Shown here: piece by piece, positions 35,512 to 43,222 of the stretch | How the letters are laid out: every line of letters begins with the position of its first letter | How positions within the stretch are numbered: position 1 is the stretch's first letter | Source: Bacillota bacterium | GTDB lineage: Bacteria; Bacillota; Bacilli; Paenibacillales; NBRC-103111 | DNA: 64,000 nt | NCBI GenBank assembly: GCA_023386955.1 | Contig: JAEWIS010000023.1 | Location: forward strand, 434,001-498,000 | Direction of reading: 5' to 3' | Program-made: the position numbers and the translations under genes | The notes under the pieces: model-generated | The model's input: only the letters and a program-made list of their open reading frames with translations | Database searches by the model: none | Told to the model about the DNA's origin: nothing

Positions 35512-36114
35512 TCAAGCTTCTTCCTTCAGCAGTACCCCATCCAGAAGTTCCGGGCCGGGACACTGGAAAAATTCCCTCATGGTCAGCCGGAACGCACAAA
35601 GGCCTTGAAGCGAAGCCCAATATAGAATAGCCAGCTGCATGGGATCGCCCTGCTTGAAGGTACCCTCCTGCTGCCCCTCTTCAATCAACCCGGCTAAAAT
35701 TTTGAAGGGGAGAGTGGAGTTGGTCAAATGGGGGGACATGCTCCCGTCCCGCACCAATCCGGCTTGCAGCATCAAGGTGAAATACTGGGCGGTTTTGGTG
35801 CCGCGCTGCAGAATATCCGTCAGGGAACGGGAGATAAGCTGGAGCCGTTCCTTGGCTGTTCCTGGATTGCCCCTGTAACGCGACATGGCTTCACCGGAAA
35901 AGCTGACCGCACGTTTAACCAGCTCATAAAAAAGAACTTCCTTGGACGCAAAATAATGGTACAAAAGCCCGGTGCTGATTCCTGCCTCCTTGGCGATACC
36001 AGCAATATTGGTTGCCGCCAGACCGTTATGAGCGAAGAGCAGCAAGGCGGCATCCAGAATTTTATCTTGGGTTGCCTCTTTAATTTGGCGGTTTTGGTCC
36101 TGTGTGCGGGGGAT
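35512..36114 (-). CDS. TetR-family regulator with apparent ATC start
   Basis: 200 residues. N-terminal TetR helix-turn-helix: DKILDAALLLFAHNGLAATNIAGIAKEAGISTGLLYHYFASKEVL; the C-terminal ligand domain is unassigned. The frame has no ATG, GTG or TTG before residue 24 (TTG 36045), which would delete the first helix. Instead a perfect AGGAGGT lies 7 nt before an ATC at 36114 that yields xPRTQDQNRQIKEATQDKIL, a textbook TetR opening if the first residue is Met. Either ATC initiates or an ATG has changed. A promoter and a 6-4-6 inverted repeat lie just upstream. Likely controls the acyltransferase gene. Confidence 0.85.
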   Translation of the reverse strand: MPRTQDQNRQIKEATQDKILDAALLLFAHNGLAATNIAGIAKEAGISTGLLYHYFASKEVLFYELVKRAVSFSGEAMSRYRGNPGTAKERLQLISRSLTDILQRGTKTAQYFTLMLQAGLVRDGSMSPHLTNSTLPFKILAGLIEEGQQEGTFKQGDPMQLAILYWASLQGLCAFRLTMREFFQCPGPELLDGVLLKEEA

Positions 36115-36138
36115 AGGGGAAACCTCCTTTTTTATTGA

Positions 36139-36182
36139 TTGAATAATAATTCAACCATAAACCTGATGTATGAAATTGTCAA
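36139..36182 (-). promoter_or_regulatory. TetR gene promoter with inverted-repeat operator
   Basis: Minus strand TTGACA (36182-36177), 17-bp spacer, TATGGT (36159-36154). TTGAAT-N4-ATTCAA (36139-36154) sits at the -10 edge and start point, where TetR autorepression is expected. Confidence 0.65.
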
Positions 36183-36293
36183 TGGGAACATCCTTTATAT
36201 TCAACGCAGGGAAAATGAACTAGAATAGAAGAAGCTTCCAGTATTCGCGAAGGAATGTGAGCAGGCCAATAACGCATGAATAGTGGTGGACTT

Positions 36294-36533
36294 ATGAAAA
36301 TGGCGGGCAGAATTGTGGATATATTGCTGGTGCTGGTTGTCCTGTTTCTTCTGTTTGGACTGATCCAGCTTCGCAATCTGAGCTGGCAGGAGGATATGCC
36401 CGAATGGGCTAAGCTTAACCTGTGGGTGCAAAAAGGGTTTGCCGTTTTATTTATTCTGACCATAACCAGGCTTTTCTTGAAAAAACAAGCCTCGAAGCCA
36501 AAGGAGACAACAGAGCGTTCCCCGCAGGAATAA
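36294..36533 (+). CDS. Small two-span membrane protein, unknown
   Basis: About 79 residues with two hydrophobic helices (about 5-27 and 45-63), a Trp-rich loop and a charged tail KKQASKPKETTERSPQE. ATG 36294 has GGTGG 5 nt upstream; an in-frame ATG at 36276 has no clear ribosome site. No family recognised. Confidence 0.6.
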   Translation: MKMAGRIVDILLVLVVLFLLFGLIQLRNLSWQEDMPEWAKLNLWVQKGFAVLFILTITRLFLKKQASKPKETTERSPQE

Positions 36534-36693
36534 GAGACTTTTAGGGAGAATAAGAAGCATTTAATCAAAAAATAAGTTAATATATGGTATATTTAGTAAC
36601 GGAGAGTAAAAAAGACTTGACACATGTATGGTACAATTGGTTTATGCGGGTAAGTCAGCAAGCTTTCATATTCCAGGAATAGGAGGATATCGA

Positions 36694-37218
36694 ATGTTCC
36701 AGGCAGGTGAGTTTGTCATTTACGGCAATAGCGGGGTTTGTGAAGTGAAAGAGGTGGGAATCCCCGGATTCTCCGCAGGGGAAAATCCCAGATCTTATTA
36801 CACCCTGTCTCCGTTGCACAGTACGGAAACCATCTATACTCCTGTGGATACCAAGGTGCTGATGCGGACGGTGATTTCCTCCGCAGATGCCCAGCATCTG
36901 CTTGAGCATTTTCCGGAGCTGCAGGAGGAGGATTATAGCGCATGCAACACCAAATGGCTGGCCAATGCCTATGAATCCTCCCTGCAGGATTATACCTGTG
37001 AAACGCTTATGAAGCTCATCAAATCCATCTGCATGCGGAACTGCGAGGTTATCCTGAGCAAACGGAAGCTGAATGAAACGGACTTGAAATATTTGAAGCG
37101 TGCCGAGGACCTGCTGTATAACGAATTTTCCGTAGCCCTGGGGTTGACGGTGGATGATGTGAAACAGATCATTGAAGAGGCGCTGGATGAGCTTATGGCC
37201 CAAAAGGCAAATAGCTAA
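36694..37218 (+). CDS. CarD/CdnL-family transcription factor
   Basis: 174 residues. N-terminal Tudor-like RNA-polymerase-interacting domain (MFQAGEFVIYGNSGVCEVKEV...YYTLSPLHSTETIYTPVD) and a helical C-terminal DNA-binding domain (LSKRKLNETDLKYLKRAEDLLYNEF), the arrangement of CarD proteins that stabilise promoter open complexes. ATG 36694 has AGGAGGA at 36681-36687. It converges with adaB with a 10-bp gap and no visible terminator. Confidence 0.92.
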   Translation: MFQAGEFVIYGNSGVCEVKEVGIPGFSAGENPRSYYTLSPLHSTETIYTPVDTKVLMRTVISSADAQHLLEHFPELQEEDYSACNTKWLANAYESSLQDYTCETLMKLIKSICMRNCEVILSKRKLNETDLKYLKRAEDLLYNEFSVALGLTVDDVKQIIEEALDELMAQKANS

Positions 37219-37228
37219 CCAGCCACTG

Positions 37229-37765
37229 TCAAACCGGCGAAAGAAGTCCGCGGCGCTCCAGCTCCAAAAGCCTGGTTTTCATGGATAAGCCGCCACGGTA
37301 GCCGGTTAAGGCGCCTTGTTTGCCCACTACACGGTGGCAGGGCACGGTGATCAGAACCGGGTTGGCCCCGATGGCGGCACCTACGGCCCGGGAGGCCTGG
37401 GGTTTATCCAACCGGTGGGCAATGTCCGAATAGGTTACCGTCTGCCCGTAAGGTATGCTGTTCAGGGCATCCCACACCGCAAGCTGGAATGGGGTGCCGT
37501 ACAAATCCAGCGGAACGGTGAAGTCCTGCCGTTCTCCCTGCAGATAGCCGGTAAGCTGCCCGGTATAGGGCGCCAGCTTGCCGGCATCTTCTGTTAAGCG
37601 GCAGCCTTGAAGCCGCCTGCATGCCCAATCCTCCAGCTCCTCATAGGAGCGGTCAGCTGAACCCACGTAACAAAGCCCTTGCTCTGTCGCCGCCACGTGC
37701 AGGCGCCATGGCCCATACGCAAACCTCGTCCAATAGACAGGCGTTCCTTTTAGGTTTCTTCTCAT
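37229..37765 (-). CDS. adaB: Methylated-DNA--protein-cysteine methyltransferase
   Basis: 178 residues. Active-site PCHRVVG with the acceptor Cys, preceded by SRAVGAAIGANP and IPYGQTVTYSDIA, all conserved in Ogt/MGMT. It transfers alkyl groups from O6-alkylguanine to itself. Start ATG overlaps the adaA stop by 4 bp, with GGAGAG upstream, so the two repair genes are co-translated. Confidence 0.95.
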   Translation of the reverse strand: MRRNLKGTPVYWTRFAYGPWRLHVAATEQGLCYVGSADRSYEELEDWACRRLQGCRLTEDAGKLAPYTGQLTGYLQGERQDFTVPLDLYGTPFQLAVWDALNSIPYGQTVTYSDIAHRLDKPQASRAVGAAIGANPVLITVPCHRVVGKQGALTGYRGGLSMKTRLLELERRGLLSPV

Positions 37766-38340
37766 TCCAACTCTCCTTTATCTGCACCTGTATGCTGCTT
37801 CCGGTATTGCGCCGGGGTACAGCCTATTTGGCTTTTGAACAAAGTAATGAAATAAGGGGTATTGGCTAATCCCACATCCGTGCCAATAACCGAAACCGGC
37901 TTGTCCGTGGCAAGCAGCTCCGCTGCGGCTTGTTCGATGCGGATCTGCTGGACATATGCCGCCGGTGTTTGGCCTGTGATGCGTTTGAAGGTCCGGTGCA
38001 GGTGAAACGGGCTGCTGTGGGAGATGTCCGCCAAAGTTTGCAGGTGAAGGGGGGCGGGGTAATGCCGGCGGATATATCCTGTCACCAAGGAAATCCATTC
38101 CTCATCCGGCATCCGTTCTCCTGTGGGCTTGCACCGTTTACATGGCCGGTAACGGGCGTCCAATGCTTCCCGGGAAGTAGCAAAAATGTGAGTGTTTTCT
38201 TTTTTGGGCGGCCTGGATTTACAGGAAGGCCGGCAAAAAATGCCCGTTGAGCTGACGCCGTATACAAACTGCCCGTCAAATGCGGCGTCATTGTTCAGAA
38301 TGGCCCGCCATTTTTCGTCTGGTAAATAGAAATCCCCCAA
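37762..38340 (-). CDS. adaA: Ada-type methylphosphotriester acceptor / AraC regulator
   Basis: 192 residues. N-terminal Ada zinc domain (FDGQFVYGVSSTGIFCRPSCKSRPPKKENTHIF..., RPCKRCKP with four Cys) and C-terminal AraC helix-turn-helix. Methylation of the zinc-bound Cys turns it into an activator of its own operon in Bacillus. TTG 38340 is the start, 6 nt after a perfect GGAGGTGA. A TATACT -10 box lies at 38366-38361. Confidence 0.95.
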   Translation of the reverse strand: MGDFYLPDEKWRAILNNDAAFDGQFVYGVSSTGIFCRPSCKSRPPKKENTHIFATSREALDARYRPCKRCKPTGERMPDEEWISLVTGYIRRHYPAPLHLQTLADISHSSPFHLHRTFKRITGQTPAAYVQQIRIEQAAAELLATDKPVSVIGTDVGLANTPYFITLFKSQIGCTPAQYRKQHTGADKGELE

Positions 38341-38439
38341 ACCCGATCACCTCCACACCCAGTATAACCCGGATGAGGCTGGTTTGGCGGATTTGGGGGT
38401 TGTAACAGCAAGATAACGAAACTTCAGCTTATAAGCTGC

Positions 38440-39591
38440 TCACCACAGGTATAATTCATTGCCCTTCAGCTTGAGCAGGGCCTCCAGAAAATAATAGTCC
38501 CCGTAGATAATCGGATGGTGATGCCGGGTCCGGAAATACGCCTCCGAGCCGCGCAGCATGATGCTGTCATTTTCCTCGGTCCAGTCACACCGGGGCTCCA
38601 GCGTACGGAGCAGCTTCATCGCGGCGTTCAAATACATCGCCTGCTCCGCCTCAGGCACAGCCTTTGCAATCTCGATAAGTCCACAGGCCGCAATAGCCGC
38701 TGCGGTATCGTCCTCCAGCACCGGCTCCGCAGGCTGCCGGAAGTCAACCGGAATGACCCCGTTCTCCGGAATATTAGCCATGAAATAATGGGCCACCCGT
38801 TTGGCGGTTTGCAGATAGTCGTCTTTCCCCGTGTGCTTGTAGCTCATCATGAAGCCATACAGTGCCCAGGTTTGACCCCGGGTCCATGAGGAGCCCTCCC
38901 CATAGCCTTGTCCCCCATAAGTCCGCACCACACCGCCCTGGAACGGATCAAATTCCACAATATGGTTCACCGATCCGTCCGGCCGCACAAAAGCGGTCAT
39001 AGCCGTGTCCGCATGGGCCATGGCAATCTGCTTGTACCGCGGGTCCCCGGTTTCCTCCGTGGCCCAATACAAGAGAGGGATATTGAACATACAGTCGATA
39101 ATTGCCCAGCCCCGGGTATCCCCCTCGTCAAGATCATTCCACGCACGGATGAAGCGGCCCGCCAGGTTGAACCGTCCTGCCAGCAGGTTGGCGGCATGCA
39201 GCGCCCGTTTGCGGGAATCGGGATTTCCGGTAACCCGGTAATTGGCTACGCTGGTGGGCAGCCACATAAAACCTACGTCATGGTGCAGCCCGTAGAATTC
39301 CTGGAAAGCCCGGTCCAGATACCCTTCCGATATCGCAGCGGTTTCCGCATATTTGCCATTGCCCGTTTCATGATGCATGAGCCACATCAGCCCGCCCCAG
39401 AAGCCGTTGGTCCACCAGCAGATGCCATCCGCCTCAGACCCGCTGGGATTCTCCGCGGCCCTGTCATCGTGGGTTCCGTTAACGGACATATAGGGGATTT
39501 TAAATTTCGACTTTTCACTGACCCAATCCAGCTTGGTTGCAAACTTCTGAATGACACTCTCCACCCATTGTTGATCCTGCTTCTGCAGCAT
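38440..39591 (-). CDS. GH88 unsaturated glucuronyl hydrolase family protein
   Basis: 383 residues, (alpha/alpha)6-barrel. Catalytic Asp pair: D105 (LHHDVGFMW) and D166 (GWAIIDCMFNIPLLYWA), 61 residues apart, as in Bacillus UGL (D88/D149). It hydrates the 4,5-unsaturated uronic acid left by polysaccharide lyases, releasing it from oligosaccharides. No signal peptide, so cytoplasmic. ATG 39591 is used; a GTG three codons upstream is possible. It is divergent from the heparinase-like gene at 39874, which could generate its substrate. Confidence 0.93.
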   Translation of the reverse strand: MLQKQDQQWVESVIQKFATKLDWVSEKSKFKIPYMSVNGTHDDRAAENPSGSEADGICWWTNGFWGGLMWLMHHETGNGKYAETAAISEGYLDRAFQEFYGLHHDVGFMWLPTSVANYRVTGNPDSRKRALHAANLLAGRFNLAGRFIRAWNDLDEGDTRGWAIIDCMFNIPLLYWATEETGDPRYKQIAMAHADTAMTAFVRPDGSVNHIVEFDPFQGGVVRTYGGQGYGEGSSWTRGQTWALYGFMMSYKHTGKDDYLQTAKRVAHYFMANIPENGVIPVDFRQPAEPVLEDDTAAAIAACGLIEIAKAVPEAEQAMYLNAAMKLLRTLEPRCDWTEENDSIMLRGSEAYFRTRHHHPIIYGDYYFLEALLKLKGNELYLW

Positions 39592-39873
39592 GGTATGCAC
39601 CCTACCTTCTCTATATTTACGTGTTTGCCCTCATTTTAGTGTACGGAGGCGCCGCTTGGAATGAGGTTTTTGCAGAGAAAACCGTTCTTTTTTAAGATAG
39701 TGGACGTAGGCCCGCCGGAAAAAGGGTGAAAATGTCATGATCGGTCCATTTTTTCAGGGTGATTAAAAATCGGGGGGATCATCAGAAAACATGCCTATCG
39801 CTTCCGCGGTTTCCGGTATACACTGGCTGAACAAACCGCCGGTCTATCAGTACCGGCAAGAAGTAATGGAAGG

Positions 39874-42800
39874 ATGGGCCAACCGGATATGACGAATAAA
39901 TCGGCACACGCAGATCAGCTACAAGCATGGATAGAGAAGGCCCGCGGCCTGGTGGACAGGGAGGGCCGTTATTATACCGAAGGAGCCAAAGCGGCGCTGT
40001 TGGATATGGTTCAATTGGCGGAAGAGGCCTTGGCAGGCAAGGAGGTTCCTTTCATCCGCAACCGGGAATTTTACAGGCCCCGGGAGGATGAAGCGGTGTT
40101 GTTCGCCGCAGAGCGTTTCACTATGGTTCCGCCTTTCCTGGAGAAAGGAAAGGTATATTCCCATTATGGTATGGAGCAAGCACTGAGCTGGTTTGAAGGC
40201 CAGGATATGCGGAGAGGCGGGATAGAGAAGCTGAAGGAGAGGGCAGCCCTTGCGTTGGATAAAAGCAGGGAGCTGCTGAACACGGCTAAACCCGGAAGGG
40301 AACCAGGCTGTTACAGCCAAGATGCTATTCAAAAACTGAAGGCTACCAGCCTGGTGCTGGAGGCTTCCCTAAAGAAAGACAACGCGGACAACGGCGAAGA
40401 TATTGCCTTAGCAGCGGTGGCCTGCTTCAATGCCCTGCGTGTGCTTCGCCATTCCCGGCTGCTCCGCACGGATGTGGACCCGGAAACATCGCTTTATCTG
40501 TCACGGGAAGGGCTGGAACGGGTGAAGGCTACCATTGCAACGGACTCCCTGGTCCGGGAGCAGTATAACAGGATCGCCGCCATCGCCGCCCAATACAGCG
40601 AAGAGGAGATCCGGCGGGCTACCTCCCTGATTATGAACAGCCGCCATGATTATGCGGAGCTGAACCGCCATTTTTACCTATGGAGCTCAACGGACAAAAT
40701 TGCCAACTTCAAAGCACCGGAGCAGGCGGCTTCGGTCTCCGTTTCCTTCGTGCTGCAGGCGGAGGAGAATGAGCAGGAGGGGCTAGGCCATGTATGGATT
40801 GACAACCTGGAGATCCTGTCCGCCAGCGGGGGCAGTCTCCCCATTCCCAACGGAAGCTTCGACGAAGGCGGCGGAGAAGGCCCGCTCCATTGGCGGCCTG
40901 AAGCGCGCAAGGGCAGTCCCGTCCTGAAATGGGAGGATGAATATCCCTTCTGTGGAGGGGGAGACCGGAGCCGGCCGGAAACGGATAACCTTTCCTCCCA
41001 GGTGCAAACCCGGTATCAGGAGGGGACAACCAGACACTCCTTGTACATTTGCAACCCTACCGGCCATGATGAGGGGGCATGGACCTGTACCCGGACTGTC
41101 CCTGTTGCGGAGGGAGGAGCGTACACCTTAACCTTCCAGGCCAAGCTGGACGGCAAGCTGAAATCCGGCTTGAAGGCGGTTCTGACATTTCTGGATGCAG
41201 CGGGCCAGCCCGTTGGCCAATTTGAATACAGCTTCAACCGCAAATCCTCCATTCCCGGCGGGCGGTTCCTCCTGCCCATGCAGTGCGACGCCATCCAGTA
41301 TGCCATGACGGGCGAACTGATTTATGCCCGCAAGGTGAAGGACCAGCTGCTGTTTATGTTCAATGATTTCTGCCAAGGGGCGGAGCATTGGCTGGCCACC
41401 AATTTGCGTCCCGAGGGCAATGACAGCTATGGCGCGGTCCAAGGGGGAAGGATGCTGTCGGCGGCGGCGGTCAGCTATTCCTTTATCCGCGGCGCGGGTG
41501 TATTTTCCCGGGAGGAAAAAGAGCGCTTCTACCGCATGACCGATTATTTACTCCGGTACATGCTGGATATGCGTGACCGTACGGAATGGACGCCTTATGA
41601 AGCCCAAGAGGGCTGCAGCAACTGGCAGACGGATATGTGTGCGGGAACCGGCTTTATGATGATGGCACTGACGGACTTTCCCAATCGGCACACCTGGCTC
41701 CATAATGCCCATTGTATTCTGAAGGCACAGCTGAAGCTGAATGTGAACCCGGATTCCTCCTGGCCGGAATCCATCCGTTACCATCATGCGGCACTGGAGC
41801 GTTTTGCCGGATATGCCAAGGCAGCGAATCATGTGCTAGGGGAAAATTGGTTCGCTGATACGCCTCTGCTGCGGATGTTCGGATACAGCGCCTCGGTGCA
41901 GACTCCGGGATACCGCTACTTTGACGGCCGGATCGGCACACCGCCTTTCGGCGACCATGCTTTGGGCGGCGGCGGGGAATTTGGCTTTTTTGCCGCCTAT
42001 CTGGCGGATGTGGCCAAAACCGACGTCCAATTGGCTGATCTTATGTACCATACCTGGGCGGCGGCAGGCAAACCCTTCAAGCGGCTGTGGGGGGAGAGCG
42101 TCGCCTTGGAGAATATCCTGGGACAAGGGGATACCTACAAGCCAACAGGAGCATTGATTCTCGGCTCCACCACCGCCTTTCCCGATGCCGGAATCCATGT
42201 ATTCCGCAAGGGTTACGGCACCGGCAGGGAAAGCTACTTCGCCGTGATGTCCAGTCCGCAGCCGGTGGGCCACGGCCACTTGGACCAGGGTTCTTTTATC
42301 CTCTACAAAGATTCTGTGCCTTTGGTAATGGATTCCGGAATTGAAGGCTATTTTGACAGCAGCACCCAATGGCATATCTCTTCATACTCCCATGCCTGCA
42401 TGCAGTTTGCCACCACACAAACGGTGATTCCCAAGCCTGTGGAAGGTGCCATCAATTTGTCGGCAGGCACCTACAGTCTGGAGCGGGGCTGGGTGGATGT
42501 GCCGCGGATGAGCAGAGTGCTGGGAACGGTGCTTTGCGGAGATGCGGAGAGCATCACCATCGAAATAGCCAATCCCGAAGGGGCAGGGCGGCATATCCGC
42601 CATATCCTGTGGCTGAAGGAGCCTGACCTGTACATCATCCGCGATACGGTGTGGGATTTTTCTGGCCGGGTGCTGTTCAGTCTTCCTGTTGCCTCCGGGC
42701 AATCGGTTATTGAAGGCAGCCAGGTCTACTCGCAAGGGAGATATGGAGTGGATCTGGAGACTGTGTTCCTGTCTCCTCTGGAATCCCTCTGTCTGGAGCA

Positions 42801-43050
42801 AGGTCGCGCTACACCTTTTTTTGGTGACCAGGCAGACCGTGTATCCATGATGGATTATATCCGGGCAGTGGCCAACGCGGAGGCAGGTTTTTTGACGGTC
42901 CTGTATCCCAAAGAGAAGGGGCGGCGGAAGCTGCTGGTACAAAAGGAATCGGACGGCACCCTGCTTCTCCGCACGGAAAGCCATTCTGTCGGAATCGACG
43001 CCACATCGCACTCTTACGGACTTGCTGTACGCCGCCAAGTGCAGATATAG
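39874..43050 (+). CDS. Large heparinase II/III-family protein 1
   Basis: 1058 residues. N-terminal helical part (1-250), a jelly-roll module around 270-430 (GHVWIDNLEI...NGSFDEGGGEGPLHWRP), an alpha/alpha toroid (about 430-720) and a heparinase II/III C-terminal beta-sandwich with SSPQPVGHGHLDQGSFILYKDSVPLVMDSG, the PF07940 signature. Family members are polysaccharide lyases on uronic-acid polymers (heparin, alginate and others). No signal peptide is visible, which is odd for a lyase of a large polymer and suggests oligosaccharide action inside the cell or non-classical location. ATG 39874 is used; ATG 39889 is an alternative. Followed by a regulator and transporter that also belong to the locus. 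Confidence 0.88.
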   Translation: MGQPDMTNKSAHADQLQAWIEKARGLVDREGRYYTEGAKAALLDMVQLAEEALAGKEVPFIRNREFYRPREDEAVLFAAERFTMVPPFLEKGKVYSHYGMEQALSWFEGQDMRRGGIEKLKERAALALDKSRELLNTAKPGREPGCYSQDAIQKLKATSLVLEASLKKDNADNGEDIALAAVACFNALRVLRHSRLLRTDVDPETSLYLSREGLERVKATIATDSLVREQYNRIAAIAAQYSEEEIRRATSLIMNSRHDYAELNRHFYLWSSTDKIANFKAPEQAASVSVSFVLQAEENEQEGLGHVWIDNLEILSASGGSLPIPNGSFDEGGGEGPLHWRPEARKGSPVLKWEDEYPFCGGGDRSRPETDNLSSQVQTRYQEGTTRHSLYICNPTGHDEGAWTCTRTVPVAEGGAYTLTFQAKLDGKLKSGLKAVLTFLDAAGQPVGQFEYSFNRKSSIPGGRFLLPMQCDAIQYAMTGELIYARKVKDQLLFMFNDFCQGAEHWLATNLRPEGNDSYGAVQGGRMLSAAAVSYSFIRGAGVFSREEKERFYRMTDYLLRYMLDMRDRTEWTPYEAQEGCSNWQTDMCAGTGFMMMALTDFPNRHTWLHNAHCILKAQLKLNVNPDSSWPESIRYHHAALERFAGYAKAANHVLGENWFADTPLLRMFGYSASVQTPGYRYFDGRIGTPPFGDHALGGGGEFGFFAAYLADVAKTDVQLADLMYHTWAAAGKPFKRLWGESVALENILGQGDTYKPTGALILGSTTAFPDAGIHVFRKGYGTGRESYFAVMSSPQPVGHGHLDQGSFILYKDSVPLVMDSGIEGYFDSSTQWHISSYSHACMQFATTQTVIPKPVEGAINLSAGTYSLERGWVDVPRMSRVLGTVLCGDAESITIEIANPEGAGRHIRHILWLKEPDLYIIRDTVWDFSGRVLFSLPVASGQSVIEGSQVYSQGRYGVDLETVFLSPLESLCLEQGRATPFFGDQADRVSMMDYIRAVANAEAGFLTVLYPKEKGRRKLLVQKESDGTLLLRTESHSVGIDATSHSYGLAVRRQVQI

Positions 43051-43084
43051 CTGCCAAAGCAAAGCCTAACGTCAGACATCTACA

Positions 43085-43113
43085 CAGGCATGAGGCTCCG
43101 GGCTTCATGCCTG
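43085..43113 (+). terminator. Possible terminator hairpin after the first heparinase-like gene
   Basis: 11-bp stem (CAGGCATGAG.../...TTCATGCCTG) but only a mixed CTTCCCGTTATTC tail, so efficiency is uncertain. Confidence 0.45.
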
Positions 43114-43130
43114 CTTCCCGTTATTCTCTT

Positions 43131-43192
43131 AAAAAACCGCACCATAAACATAAAAAACCGCATACCCAAGCCGGTCCCGGTTTTTTTATAAT
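43131..43192 (+). promoter_or_regulatory. AraC-type direct repeat and -10 box before the AraC regulator
   Basis: AAAAAACCGCA occurs at 43131-43141 and 43152-43162, exactly 21 bp (two turns) apart, and TATAAT lies at 43187-43192, starting 25 bp after the second site ends. The same arrangement occurs at 49566-49627. Likely binding site of the membrane AraC regulator encoded next. Confidence 0.6.
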
Positions 43193-43222
43193 GAAAGTTA
43201 CCCTTTGTCCATGGAGGAGCCG

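Noticed and set aside
36601..36640. TTGACA (36617) with TACAAT (36632) as a sigma-A promoter of the CarD-like gene
   Set aside because: The spacer is only 9 bp, so the two boxes cannot work together in the normal way; the true promoter is not clear.
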